Part shown: positions 18,258 through 27,788 of the stretch, piece after piece
How the letters are laid out: every line of letters starts with the position of its first letter
Position numbering within the stretch: position 1 is the first letter of the stretch
Source of the DNA: DATMNI01 sp035570275
GTDB lineage: Bacteria > Acidobacteriota > Terriglobia > Bryobacterales > Bryobacteraceae
DNA length: 64,000 bases
Direction: 5' to 3'
Assembly (NCBI GenBank): GCA_035570275.1
Contig: DATMNI010000078.1
Location: forward strand, 5,807 to 69,806
Notes under the pieces: generated by a model
What the model was told of the DNA's origin: nothing
The model's input: the letters and a program-made list of their open reading frames with translations, nothing else
Databases searched by the model: none
Translations under genes and position numbers: made by a program

Positions 18258-18285
18258 CCGCCAAACAGTAGCGCCAAACAGTAGG
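18244..18285 (+). repeat. triplicated stop-codon segment
   Basis: The last codons of the adaptor gene, GCCGCCAAACAGTAG, are repeated almost three times (the third copy is one base shorter). This places extra copies of the 3' end in the gap before the first RND gene. It lengthens the spacer but leaves the first TAG as the stop. Confidence 0.8.
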
Positions 18286-18300
18286 ACCGGAGCCGATTTC

Positions 18301-21300
18301 ATGTCCCGCTTCGCCATTAACAATCCGTACTTCATTGTGGTGGTGTGCCTGATCATCGCCGTGGTCGGGGTCACCAGCCTGGTGCGCATGCCGGTGGACA
18401 TGTTCCCGGCTATGAACATCCCGGTAGTGGTGGTAGCCACGTTTTACTCCGGCATGCCGCCCGAGCAGATTGAGAATGACATCACCACGCGCTTCGAACG
18501 CTTCTTCACCCTGGGCAGCGGCATTGAGCATATCGAGTCGCGATCGCTGCCCGGCGTGAGCGTAATCAAGGTCTTCTTCCAACCCGGCACCGATCCCGAC
18601 TCAGCGGTCACTACCATTTCCAACCTGGCGATGGCGCAACTGCGCCGGCTTCCGCCAGGCACGCTGCCGCCGGTGGTCCTGAAATTCGATGCCTCCAGCC
18701 TGCCGGTCTGCCTGGTTACTTTCAAGGGTGAAGGACTGAATGAGACGGCGCTCCGAGACCTGGCTCAATTTCAAGTTCGGAACCAGATTGCCAGCGTTCC
18801 GGGGGCGAGCGTCCCGCAACCGTTTGGCGGGCGGTACCGGCAGATCATGGTTTATACCGATCCGTATAAACTGGAAGCCCACCAGCTTAGTCTGATGGAT
18901 GCGGTGCGTTCGCTGAACCGCGCCAACCTGATTCTTCCCGCCGGCGACGTCCAACTCGGCCAATTGGATTACAACATCTACACCAACAGCCAGTTGCGCA
19001 CCGTGGGCGAGATCGATCAATTGCCCATCAAAACCATTGGGCAATCCCCCGTGCGTGTCACCGACATCGGCCACGCCGAAGACGCCCAGCAGATTCAGAC
19101 CAACCTGGTGCGGGTGGATGGCCAGCGCTCCGTATACATCCCGGTTCTGAAACAGGGCGGGGACACCAATACAATCCAGGTTGTGGATGGCATCAAACAC
19201 GCCGTGCAGCACCTCTTCGATGTGCCAAAGCAACTGGTCAGCCGGGTGGTGTTCGATCAATCCATCTTCGTGAAAACCGCCATTGAAACTTTGCTGCACG
19301 AAGGCGCTATCGGCTTGTTGCTGACATCGGTCATGATTCTGGTGTTTCTGGGCAGCATGCGCGCCACCGTGGCTGTCTTCTTTTCCATTCCGCTTTCGGC
19401 TCTGGCGGCATTCATCGCGCTTTCCGTAGGTGGCAGTGGGATCAACAGCATGGTGCTGGGAGGGCTGGCGCTGGCATTTTCGCGCTTGATCGACAATTCG
19501 GTGGTGGTATTGGAGAACATCTACCGCCACTTGGAGATGGGCGAGGAACCGGCGGTGGCGGCTGCCAAGGGAGGGCAGGAAGTGGCCCTACCGGTGCTGG
19601 CGTCCACGCTCACCACCATCGTGGTATTTTTTCCGGTCACGCTGCTCTACGGCGTCAGCAAGTTTCTCTTTTCGGCGCTGGCCATGGCCGTGGTGCTCTC
19701 CCTGATCGCCTCGTATGGGGTGGCAATGTCGGTGGTGCCCCTGTTCTGCTCGCGCTTCATCGGCGCGCACGGAACTCCGCTCCCTCACGGACACGGAACT
19801 CCGCTCCCTCACGGTCGCGGCTCTGTAAGCGGCTCTGTAAGCATCCTGGACCGTTTCAACGCCTGGTTCAACCCCAGGTTCGAAGGCTTCCTGAACGTTT
19901 ATGACCGTGTCATCAGCCTGGTTCTGAAGCAGCCGGTGGCCATTCTATTCGTGCTCACGGGAATCATTGTGGTGAGCCTGTTCCTTTTCCCTCTCCTCGA
20001 TTTCTCGTTCTTCCCGCGCACCGATCCGGCGCAGTTCATGATGAACCTCAAGCTTCCCTCCGGCACCCGCATCGGGATTACCGAAGAGGAGGTCGCCAAG
20101 GTGGAGCAGGTAGTCCGCGACACGGTGGCTCCCAAAGACCTCGGAATGATCGTTTCCAACATTGGTTCCACGCCCGATTTCTCCGCTATCTACACCACCA
20201 ATTCCGGGATGCACACCGCTACGGTGCAGGTGAGCCTCACGGAAGACCACAAGGTGGGCAGCTACGAATACATGGCGCGGGTACGCCAGCGTGTCGCCCA
20301 GGAGCTGCCTGAGATCACCACGTATTTCCAGTCCGGCGGACTGGTGGATGCGGTGCTCAGCCTTGGCATGCCGGCCCCCATTGACGTGCAGGTCTCCGGT
20401 TCTAACATGGCCCAAAGCTACGCCACGGCGCTGCAGTTGGCGCGCCAGATCCGCAAGGTTCCCGGTGTGGGCGATATTTTCGTGCCTCAGGATATCGACT
20501 ACCCCGCGGTCCAGTTGAACGTGGATCGCATGCGCGCCCGGGAACTCGGCCTCACCCAGAAGGAAGTGGTCGGAAACATTATTACCGCCCTGACTTCCAA
20601 TGCCATGATTGCCCCCAGTTTTTGGATCGATCCGAAAACCGGCAACGACTACATGTTGACGGTGCAGTACCCCGAGCGTCAGATTCAGAGCTTCGACGAT
20701 CTACGGGCCATCCCGGTTCATGGAAAGGACGCCCTCCACTCCACGCGCCTGGACGCCGTGTCCGAAATTCATCGGATGAAATCGCCAACCGAAGTGGACC
20801 ACTATCAGTTGCGCCGGGTGATCGATATCTACGTGCAGCCGCTGGGTGAGGACCTCGGGCGCATTGCCAGCGCCATCGACAAGCTGACCGCCGCCAGCGC
20901 GATCCCTAACGGCGTAACGGTAACATTGCGCGGGCTGGTGCAAGGCATGCGGCAGAGCTTCCGGAGTTTCGGAATCGGTTTGATTCTTTCGGTAATTCTG
21001 CTGTACCTGATCCTGGTTGCGCAATTCCGATCGTTCCTGGATCCGCTTTTGATTCTCACCGCAGTGCCGCCGGGGTTGACGGGCGCGCTGCTGATTCTTT
21101 ACCTGACAGGCACCAGCATGAATGTGATGTCGCTGATGGGGCTGATGATTCTGATTGGCATGACGGTGTCCGACAGCATTCTGATTGTGGAGTTCACCCG
21201 CCACCTGCGGGAGGACGGGATGACCGTACGGCAGGCCGTGGTGACGGCCGCCCGCGTGCGCCTCCGCCCCGTGTTGATGACTTCGCTGGCCACCATCATC

Positions 21301-21480
21301 GGGCTGCTGCCGATGGCGCTCAAGCTGGGAGCTGGAAGCGAGTCGTACGCCCCCCTGGCTCGCGCCGTTCTGGGAGGCATGAGTGTCTCCCTGATGATGA
21401 CCGTCATCATGGTTCCCGCCGCTTACTATGTGGCGTACCGGAAAGCTGATTCGCTGCTGCCGGGAGAGGTAACTCGATAA
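18301..21480 (+). CDS. RND-family efflux pump inner membrane subunit, copy 1
   Basis: AcrB-type transporter of 1059 residues: TM1 after MSRFAINNPYFIVVVCLIIAV, two large periplasmic loops (about 40-340 and 570-870) and the usual 12 TM segments. TM4 reads SRLIDNSVVVLENI, so of the two adjacent proton-relay Asp residues of AcrB only the first is kept and the second is Asn. The central cytoplasmic linker carries a duplicated GTPLPHG segment. The next gene starts within its stop codon (TAATG). It works with the adaptor and the outer membrane factor of the operon. Substrate unknown. Confidence 0.93.
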   Translation: MSRFAINNPYFIVVVCLIIAVVGVTSLVRMPVDMFPAMNIPVVVVATFYSGMPPEQIENDITTRFERFFTLGSGIEHIESRSLPGVSVIKVFFQPGTDPDSAVTTISNLAMAQLRRLPPGTLPPVVLKFDASSLPVCLVTFKGEGLNETALRDLAQFQVRNQIASVPGASVPQPFGGRYRQIMVYTDPYKLEAHQLSLMDAVRSLNRANLILPAGDVQLGQLDYNIYTNSQLRTVGEIDQLPIKTIGQSPVRVTDIGHAEDAQQIQTNLVRVDGQRSVYIPVLKQGGDTNTIQVVDGIKHAVQHLFDVPKQLVSRVVFDQSIFVKTAIETLLHEGAIGLLLTSVMILVFLGSMRATVAVFFSIPLSALAAFIALSVGGSGINSMVLGGLALAFSRLIDNSVVVLENIYRHLEMGEEPAVAAAKGGQEVALPVLASTLTTIVVFFPVTLLYGVSKFLFSALAMAVVLSLIASYGVAMSVVPLFCSRFIGAHGTPLPHGHGTPLPHGRGSVSGSVSILDRFNAWFNPRFEGFLNVYDRVISLVLKQPVAILFVLTGIIVVSLFLFPLLDFSFFPRTDPAQFMMNLKLPSGTRIGITEEEVAKVEQVVRDTVAPKDLGMIVSNIGSTPDFSAIYTTNSGMHTATVQVSLTEDHKVGSYEYMARVRQRVAQELPEITTYFQSGGLVDAVLSLGMPAPIDVQVSGSNMAQSYATALQLARQIRKVPGVGDIFVPQDIDYPAVQLNVDRMRARELGLTQKEVVGNIITALTSNAMIAPSFWIDPKTGNDYMLTVQYPERQIQSFDDLRAIPVHGKDALHSTRLDAVSEIHRMKSPTEVDHYQLRRVIDIYVQPLGEDLGRIASAIDKLTAASAIPNGVTVTLRGLVQGMRQSFRSFGIGLILSVILLYLILVAQFRSFLDPLLILTAVPPGLTGALLILYLTGTSMNVMSLMGLMILIGMTVSDSILIVEFTRHLREDGMTVRQAVVTAARVRLRPVLMTSLATIIGLLPMALKLGAGSESYAPLARAVLGGMSVSLMMTVIMVPAAYYVAYRKADSLLPGEVTR
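19768..19840 (+). repeat. in-frame 24-bp duplication plus 12-bp duplication in the RND linker
   Basis: A 24-base unit coding HGTPLPHG occurs twice in succession (19768-19791 and 19792-19815), followed by a 12-base unit CTCTGTAAGCGG repeated partly. It falls in the cytoplasmic linker between TM6 and TM7, where the neighbouring paralogue has unrelated sequence. The GTPLPHGRGSV reading resembles a short element that I recall as recurring in genomes of this group. Confidence 0.75.
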
Positions 21481-24400
21481 TGTCTTCTTTTGCGATCCGG
21501 AATCCTTACTTCATTGTTGTGGTCTGTTTGATTATCGCGGTAGTGGGAGTTACCAGCCTGGTGCGCATGCCGGTGGATATGTTCCCCTCCATGAACATTC
21601 CGGTGGTGGTGGTTGCCACGTTCTATTCCGGCATGCCGCCCGAGCAGATAGAGACCGATATCACCAGCCGTTTCGAGCGCTTCTTCACGCTGGGCAGCGG
21701 CATTGAGCACATTGAATCGCGATCGCTGCCGGGCGTCAGCGTGATTAAGGTTTACTTCCAGCCCGGCACCAATCCCGATTCCGCGGTTACTACTATTTCC
21801 AATCTGGCGATGGCGCAATTGCGCCGGCTTCCTCCGGGCACGCTGCCGCCAGTGGTGCTCAAGTTCGATGCGTCCAGCCTGCCGGTTTGCCTGGTGACTT
21901 TCAAGGGTGAAGGCCTCAACGAAACCGCGTTGCGCGACCTGGCGCAATTCCAGGTGCGCAACCAGATCGCCAGCGTGCCGGGGGCGAGCGTGCCCCAGCC
22001 ATTCGGCGGAAAGTACCGCCAGATCATGGTCTACGCCGACCCGTACAAACTGGAAGCGCACCAGTTGAGTCTGATGGACGTAGTGCGCAGCGTCAACGAG
22101 TCCAACCTGATCCTGCCCGCGGGCGATGTGCAGATCGGTCCGCTGGATTACAACATCTACACCAACAGCCAACTGCGCAGCGTAAGCGAGATCAATCAAT
22201 TGCCGATCAAGACCGTGGGCGAGGCGCCGGTGCGAATCGGGGACATCGGCTACGCCGAAGACGGCCACCAGATTCAGACCAACCTGGTGCGGGTGGATGG
22301 CCAGCGGTCCGTGTATGTCCCGGTCCTGAAGCAAGGCGGCGATACCAACACCATCGCCGTGGTGGATGGCATCAAGAACGCCACCCAGCACCTTTTCGAT
22401 GTACCCAAACAACTGGTTACGGGCGTGGTGTTCGACCAATCCGTTTTCGTCAAGACCGCCATCGAAACCCTGCTGCATGAAGGCGGAATCGGGTTGCTGC
22501 TGACTTCGGTGATGATCCTGATCTTCCTGGGCAGCATTCGGGCCACGCTGGCAGTATTTTTTTCCATACCGCTTTCGGCCCTGGCGGCGTTCATCGCACT
22601 CTCCATGGGAGGCAGTGGGATCAACAGCATGGTGCTGGGTGGGCTGGCGTTGGCATTCTCGCGCTTGATCGATAACTCGGTGGTGGTCCTGGAAAATATC
22701 TACCGCCATCTGGAAGCGGGCGAACCTCCCGAGGTCGCCGCCGAAAAGGGCGGCCGTGAGGTGGCTCTGCCAGTGCTTTCGGCGACGCTTACCACCGTGG
22801 TGGTCTTCTTTCCGGTCACGTTCCTCTATGGCGTGAGTAAGTTCCTGTTCTCCGCGCTGGCCCTGGCGGTGGCGCTTTCGTTGTTCGCCTCTTTTGCGGT
22901 GGCCATGACGGTAGTGCCGCTGTTCTGCGCACGCTTCATCACGGCGCCGGCCCACCACGGAACGCCGTCGTCGGAGATGCCGGTTACGGTGGATCACCCC
23001 AAACTCCGGTTGTCATTCAGCGACCGCTTTAATATGTGGTTCAACGATCGCTTCGAGGCTTTTCTTCGGCTTTACGACCGCGCGGTGGCGGTGACGCTGC
23101 GGCGGCCCGCACTGACGCTGCTCGGTTTCGCGGCCGCCTTTGCGCTGAGCCTTGGCATTTTTCCGCTGCTTGGACTTTCGTTCTTTCCTCGCACCGATGC
23201 GGGCCAGTTCGTCATTAACCTGAAGGCTCCCACCGGAACCCGGCTGTCGGTTACCGAAAACGAAGTGATCAAAGTGGAAAACCTGATCCGGAAGGTAGTG
23301 ACTCCCGGGGATCTGGGGATGATCGTATCTAACATCGGAGCCACACCCGACTTTTCCGCGATCTATACCACTAACTCGGCCATGCACACCGCTTTCGTGC
23401 AGGTCAGCCTGAACGCAGATCACAAAGTGGGGAGTTATGAGTACATGGCCCGCGTCAAGGCGCGCATGGAGAAGGAACTGCCCGAGTTGAGCGCTTATTT
23501 CCAGTCTGGGGGCCTCGTGGACGCCGTCTTGAATCTCGGATTGCCGGCTCCAATCGATGTCCAGGTGGCGGGAACCAACATGGAATCGGCTTATGCCACG
23601 GCCCTGAAGTTGACGTCGCAGGTCCGGAAAATCAACGGCGTCGCCGATGTCTTCATCCCCCAGGACATCGACTATCCGGCGCTTCAGTTGAATGTGGACC
23701 GGACCCGAGCCAGCGAACTCGGGCTCGACCAGCAGGAAGTAGTGGACAACGTAATCACGGCCCTGACTTCGGACCAGATGATCGCCCCCAGTTTCTGGAT
23801 TGATCCAAAGAACGGTAACGACTATATGCTGACCGTGCAGTATCCGGAAAATCAAGTGAAGACTTTGACGGATCTGAAGTCGATTCCTTTACGTGCGGCG
23901 AACAGTCTCAATCCTACTCGTCTGGATATGATCAGCAACATCCACCGGATCAAATCGCCCACGGAAGTGGATCACTATCAACTGCGCCGGACCATCGACG
24001 TCTACGTGCGTCCGCTCAATGAGGACCTCGGCAAGATCGCCAACGCAATTGACAGAGTCATCGGCCGGACCAAGGTGCCGGAGGGGCTGAGCATCGCACT
24101 GCGCGGCATGGTGCAGGGCATGCGGGCTTCCTTTACCAGCTTCACTCTCGGGCTCTGCCTGGCGGTGGTTCTGTTGTATCTCATCCTGGTAGCGCAGTTC
24201 CAGTCATTCGTCGATCCGTTTATCATTTTGCTGGCCGTGCCGCCGGGACTGACCGGCGTAATCCTCATTCTCTGGCTTTCGAATACGACACTCAATGTAA
24301 TGTCCCTGATGGGCGTTGTAATGCTGGTGGGGATTGCGGTATCGAATAGCATTTTGATCGTGGAGTTTACGCGCCACTTGCGGCAGGAGGGGATGGAGGT

Positions 24401-24626
24401 TCGAGAAGCGGTGGCGCTGGCGTGCCGCGTCCGGCTGCGCCCCGTGCTGATGACTTCGCTCGCCACCATCATCGGCCTGATGCCCATGGCTTTGAAACTG
24501 GGCGCCGGAAGCGAGGCATATGCACCGCTCGCCCGAGCCATCCTGGGCGGTCTCGGTGTCTCGGTGCTGCTCACGGTGTTTCTGGTGCCGGCGGCCTATG
24601 TGTTGGTCTATGAGAGGTCAAGATGA
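21480..24626 (+). CDS. RND-family efflux pump inner membrane subunit, copy 2
   Basis: A 1048-residue AcrB-type transporter, a close tandem paralogue of the preceding gene. Long stretches of the first 500 residues are the same by eye (for example the region through IESRSLPGVSVIKV and FSRLIDNSVVVLENIYRHLE). The linker after TM6 and parts of the second periplasmic loop differ. TM4 again has Asp-Asn rather than Asp-Asp. Translation is coupled to copy 1 by TAATG. Two co-translated paralogues suggest a mixed trimer, as known for MdtBC, or two pumps sharing one adaptor. Confidence 0.93.
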   Translation: MSSFAIRNPYFIVVVCLIIAVVGVTSLVRMPVDMFPSMNIPVVVVATFYSGMPPEQIETDITSRFERFFTLGSGIEHIESRSLPGVSVIKVYFQPGTNPDSAVTTISNLAMAQLRRLPPGTLPPVVLKFDASSLPVCLVTFKGEGLNETALRDLAQFQVRNQIASVPGASVPQPFGGKYRQIMVYADPYKLEAHQLSLMDVVRSVNESNLILPAGDVQIGPLDYNIYTNSQLRSVSEINQLPIKTVGEAPVRIGDIGYAEDGHQIQTNLVRVDGQRSVYVPVLKQGGDTNTIAVVDGIKNATQHLFDVPKQLVTGVVFDQSVFVKTAIETLLHEGGIGLLLTSVMILIFLGSIRATLAVFFSIPLSALAAFIALSMGGSGINSMVLGGLALAFSRLIDNSVVVLENIYRHLEAGEPPEVAAEKGGREVALPVLSATLTTVVVFFPVTFLYGVSKFLFSALALAVALSLFASFAVAMTVVPLFCARFITAPAHHGTPSSEMPVTVDHPKLRLSFSDRFNMWFNDRFEAFLRLYDRAVAVTLRRPALTLLGFAAAFALSLGIFPLLGLSFFPRTDAGQFVINLKAPTGTRLSVTENEVIKVENLIRKVVTPGDLGMIVSNIGATPDFSAIYTTNSAMHTAFVQVSLNADHKVGSYEYMARVKARMEKELPELSAYFQSGGLVDAVLNLGLPAPIDVQVAGTNMESAYATALKLTSQVRKINGVADVFIPQDIDYPALQLNVDRTRASELGLDQQEVVDNVITALTSDQMIAPSFWIDPKNGNDYMLTVQYPENQVKTLTDLKSIPLRAANSLNPTRLDMISNIHRIKSPTEVDHYQLRRTIDVYVRPLNEDLGKIANAIDRVIGRTKVPEGLSIALRGMVQGMRASFTSFTLGLCLAVVLLYLILVAQFQSFVDPFIILLAVPPGLTGVILILWLSNTTLNVMSLMGVVMLVGIAVSNSILIVEFTRHLRQEGMEVREAVALACRVRLRPVLMTSLATIIGLMPMALKLGAGSEAYAPLARAILGGLGVSVLLTVFLVPAAYVLVYERSR

Positions 24627-26026
24627 TAATGATGCTATTGTGGGGCAGGTTGTTAACCTGCGGCGGATTGGCAATCCGCCTCCGCCGGGGTCACGAAGAG
24701 TTCGCCGAACTAGCGGCAGGCGGATTAGCAATCCGCCGCAGGTTAACAACCTGCCCCACAATTCTCACAATACTCATGTTCGTCCTATGCGCGGCCCATG
24801 CGCAGCCGCCCATGCATCTCACCCTGGCGGAAGCGCGTGGCCTGGCTATCCAGAACAATCCGCGTTTCACCGCGGCACAACTGAATGCCGCCGCCGCTTA
24901 CCAGGTGGCCCCGCAATATAAGTCAAATTATCAGCCCAGTGTCACGGGCAGCTTCACCAGCGTCGCGGCCGATAACGGCAGCCGCCTGGCAGCCGGTGGT
25001 TTGAACAATCCTATCGTGTATAGCCGGGTAGGTTCGGGTTTGACAGTCGGTCAGATGATCACAGATTTCGGCCGCACCAGCAATCTGGTCGGCATGGCGA
25101 ATCTACAGGCTCAAGCACAGGACCAGGTCACGGAAGCCACACGGGCCCAACTTTTGCTGATCACCAGCCGGGCGTACTTTGCGATACTCCGTGCGCATGC
25201 GGTGTTGCGGGTGGCCGATGAAACGGTCCAGGCCAGAAGCCTCGTCTCCGAGCAGGTGACGGCCCTGGCGCAAAGCAAACTCAAATCGACCCTGGACGTC
25301 AGTTTCGCCAATGTAAACCTGGCGGATGCCAAGCTGCTGCAGATACAGGCGCAGAATGACGTGAAGGCTGCCGAGGCGGACCTGGCGACGGCGATCGGAA
25401 TACCTGGCGAGTCAGACTTTGTGTTGGCGGAAGAGCCAACTCCGAGTCCTCTGCCAGATCGTGTCAGCGACCTTCTTCGCGATGCGCTTCAGGCACGGCC
25501 CGAGTTGAGGCAACTGCGATTGCAGCAAAGCGCGGCGGAGCGGTTCACCAAAGCGGAGCATGCGCTCTACTATCCGTACGTCGGCGTAATCGGCACCAGC
25601 GGCGTTGTGCCCACTGGCTATTCGAGCGTACCGAGCCGCTACGGGGCGATCGGAATGAACATCACCATCCCAATCTTCAACGGCGGACTGTTCAAGGCGC
25701 GCCAGACTCAAGCCGAGTTGAAGGCTAAGGCGGCCACGCAAGACACCAACGATCTGCAGAATCAGGTGACCCGCGATGTCCGCGTAGCGTACCTCAACGC
25801 AACCACTGCATACGATCGTATGGCATTGACGGCGCAGTTGCTGCAGCAGGCCCAACTGGCTTTGGATCTGGCGCAAACCCGGTACGATAACAGCTTGGGA
25901 AGCATCGTGGAATTGAGCACGGCGCAACTCAATCTCACGTCCGCCCAAATCGCCAATACGACCGCTCTTTACGATTACCAAACCCAAAGGGTTATCGTCG
26001 ACTATCAGACGGGAGTACTCCGCTAG
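24623..26026 (+). CDS. outer membrane efflux factor (TolC/OprM family)
   Basis: TolC-type channel with LTLAEARGLAIQNNPRF at the start of the mature protein, two alpha-helical hairpin repeats with Gln/Ala-rich helices, and the repeat signature LQLAQTRYDNSLGSIVELSTAQLNL-type segment near the end (quoted approximately). The ATG at 24623 overlaps the RND stop (ATGA), but the first ~50 codons run through a palindromic repeat element (24639-24760). The next in-frame ATG, 24776, gives a very short leader MFVLCAAHAQ. Either the repeat is translated as an odd N-terminal extension or initiation moved to 24776. The mature protein is intact. Confidence 0.88.
   Translation: MIMMLLWGRLLTCGGLAIRLRRGHEEFAELAAGGLAIRRRLTTCPTILTILMFVLCAAHAQPPMHLTLAEARGLAIQNNPRFTAAQLNAAAAYQVAPQYKSNYQPSVTGSFTSVAADNGSRLAAGGLNNPIVYSRVGSGLTVGQMITDFGRTSNLVGMANLQAQAQDQVTEATRAQLLLITSRAYFAILRAHAVLRVADETVQARSLVSEQVTALAQSKLKSTLDVSFANVNLADAKLLQIQAQNDVKAAEADLATAIGIPGESDFVLAEEPTPSPLPDRVSDLLRDALQARPELRQLRLQQSAAERFTKAEHALYYPYVGVIGTSGVVPTGYSSVPSRYGAIGMNITIPIFNGGLFKARQTQAELKAKAATQDTNDLQNQVTRDVRVAYLNATTAYDRMALTAQLLQQAQLALDLAQTRYDNSLGSIVELSTAQLNLTSAQIANTTALYDYQTQRVIVDYQTGVLR
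24639..24760. repeat. palindromic intergenic repeat, full left and right modules
   Basis: Copy 2 of the family: TTGTGGGGCAGGTTGTTAAC, CTGCGGCGGATTGGCAATCC at the left and their reverse complement at the right, with ~50 bases between. It lies inside the 5' end of the outer membrane factor gene and stays open in that frame. Confidence 0.9.
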
Positions 26027-26086
26027 CCTGACTTTTCGCGGCAAGTACTGAAACCGTAGCCGTCGGACCGGGACCAGGCAGGGTTG

Positions 26087-26512
26087 TCAGGAGGCTGTCC
26101 GAAACCGTACGCGTTCGCGATTGCGCAAGTAGGAGGCCATCATGCGGTCGCTGAATGCGGTGTGGTCCCGCAGCCAGCCGTCCAGAAACTCCAGCAGCAG
26201 CATGGGGGCTTCACTGTCGCCCTCCGCCGCGCGCTGGGCCAGCAGTTTGACCCGCTTGCGCACCGTGTCGTGCTGCCGCCTGTGCCACCCATAGGAGGGA
26301 TAGTCTACCGCGCGCATGAGGCGTTCTTCGTGCTGAAAATGTCCCTCGGTATGGGCCAGCAGTTTGCGCAGAACTGCCAGGAACCTTTCGGGCGGCGTGC
26401 GGGCGAGCAGAGCCTTGTGCAGTTCGCCGGCGATCAGAAAGAGGCTGCGATGTTCCGCGTCAAGCTCCGGAAGGTACACCGCATTGCTGTCGTTCCACTG
26501 GAAGTGGGCCAT
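26087..26512 (-). CDS. bacteriohemerythrin
   Basis: A 141-residue single-domain hemerythrin. All seven expected di-iron ligands can be placed: His21, His58, Glu62, His77, His81, His117 and Asp122, in the motifs AEHRSLF, HFQHEERLM, HRRQHD and DHTAFSD. It is a cytoplasmic oxygen-binding protein, used in oxygen delivery or sensing. It stands alone on the minus strand, convergent with the efflux operon. No partner domain is fused to it. Confidence 0.93.
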   Translation of the reverse strand: MAHFQWNDSNAVYLPELDAEHRSLFLIAGELHKALLARTPPERFLAVLRKLLAHTEGHFQHEERLMRAVDYPSYGWHRRQHDTVRKRVKLLAQRAAEGDSEAPMLLLEFLDGWLRDHTAFSDRMMASYLRNRERVRFRTAS

Positions 26513-26627
26513 GGCTCATGGTAGCACTAAAGAGAATTTCAGGACTTAATATATATTAGCTACGCAGGCAAGGATGCCGGAGCCGCCGGCTGCACCGGCA
26601 GGAAGGCCCGTGCCACAATGAAAGTTC

Positions 26628-27788
26628 GTGGCCATCACCTGCTATCTGGATGCCTTCTCGGGAATCAGTGGCGACATGCTGGTCGGCGCGCTGGCCGATG
26701 CGGGCGCCGACCAGGCCGCTATCTCGAACGCCATCGCTTCTATGGATACCGGGGCCGTCGTGTCCTTCAGCCAGGTCAAGCGCTGCGGCATCGGCGCCAC
26801 CAAATTCCACGTGGACGTCCAGGAAGCCCGCGCCCACCGGCACCTTGCGCACATCGTCCAGACGATCGAAAAGGCCGCACTTTCGGCGCGCGCCAAACGC
26901 GACGCCGTGGCCGTCTTCCGAAGGCTGGGCGAGGCCGAAGCCCAGGTGCATCAAGTCCCCGTCGAAAAAGTCCATTTCCACGAAGTGGGCGCGGCCGATT
27001 CCATCGCCGATATCGTTGGCACGGCGGTGGCCCTGGACCTTCTGGATGTCGCCACGGTGGTCTGCTCGCCCCTTAACGTGGGCAGCGGAACCGTCAAGAC
27101 CGAGCACGGAATACTGCCGGTGCCGGCGCCGGCCACGGCCCTGCTTCTGATCGACGCGCCCATCTATTCCCGCGGTCCCGCCGTCGAATTGACTACGCCC
27201 ACCGGCGCGGCCGTGGCAGCCGCTCTTGCCACATCCTTCGGCGTCCTGCCGCCCATGAAACTGACGCGTACCGGGTATGGCGCAGGCGACCACGACTTCG
27301 CCGAACATGCCAACGTGCTCCGCGTGCTTCTGGGCGAACCCACGGGCGCCGATGAAGCCCTCGCCATCGCTATCGTGGAAGCCAATATTGACGATCTCAA
27401 TCCGCAGGTACTGGCCTACGCCACCGAGCGGCTGCTGGAATTCGGCGCGCTGGATGTCACCCTGCAGCCCATTCTGATGAAGAAGGGCCGCGCCGGCCAC
27501 ATGCTGCGCGTGATCGCCAGGCCCGAGCACCGCGAAGCCATTGCGCAGCTCATTTTTGCCGAAACTTCCACGCTGGGCCTGCGGATCTACGCCGCCGAGC
27601 GCCGGGTGCAATCCCGCAGCTTCACCGAAGTGGCCACCCCCTACGGCAGCGTGCGCATGAAGGTGACCGGCGAGGGCTCCTACGCTCCGGAGTACGAAGA
27701 CTGCCGCAAACTGGCGGAAAAATCCGGCGTAGCGTTGAAACACATCATCGCCGAAGCCAACTACGCGTACCTCAACCAATCCCGATGA
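26628..27788 (+). CDS. larC: nickel pincer cofactor biosynthesis protein LarC
   Basis: A 386-residue LarC (formerly DUF111), the CTP-dependent nickel-inserting enzyme of pincer-cofactor synthesis for lactate-racemase-type enzymes. Signatures are CYLDAFSGISGDMLVGAL at the start, HFHEVGAADSIADIVGTA, LPVPAPATALLL and the C-terminal EANIDDLNPQ. The start is GTG 26628; it is the only one giving the full conserved N-terminus. In some bacteria larC is split by a programmed frameshift, but here it is one continuous frame. larB and larE are not nearby. The stop overlaps the metG start by four bases. Confidence 0.92.
   Translation: MAITCYLDAFSGISGDMLVGALADAGADQAAISNAIASMDTGAVVSFSQVKRCGIGATKFHVDVQEARAHRHLAHIVQTIEKAALSARAKRDAVAVFRRLGEAEAQVHQVPVEKVHFHEVGAADSIADIVGTAVALDLLDVATVVCSPLNVGSGTVKTEHGILPVPAPATALLLIDAPIYSRGPAVELTTPTGAAVAAALATSFGVLPPMKLTRTGYGAGDHDFAEHANVLRVLLGEPTGADEALAIAIVEANIDDLNPQVLAYATERLLEFGALDVTLQPILMKKGRAGHMLRVIARPEHREAIAQLIFAETSTLGLRIYAAERRVQSRSFTEVATPYGSVRMKVTGEGSYAPEYEDCRKLAEKSGVALKHIIAEANYAYLNQSR

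Noticed and set aside
21426..22997. Long minus-strand open frame (523 codons) opposite the second RND gene
   Set aside because: It is the antisense shadow of a clear RND gene; its composition (His/Gln/Arg-rich) has no family features.
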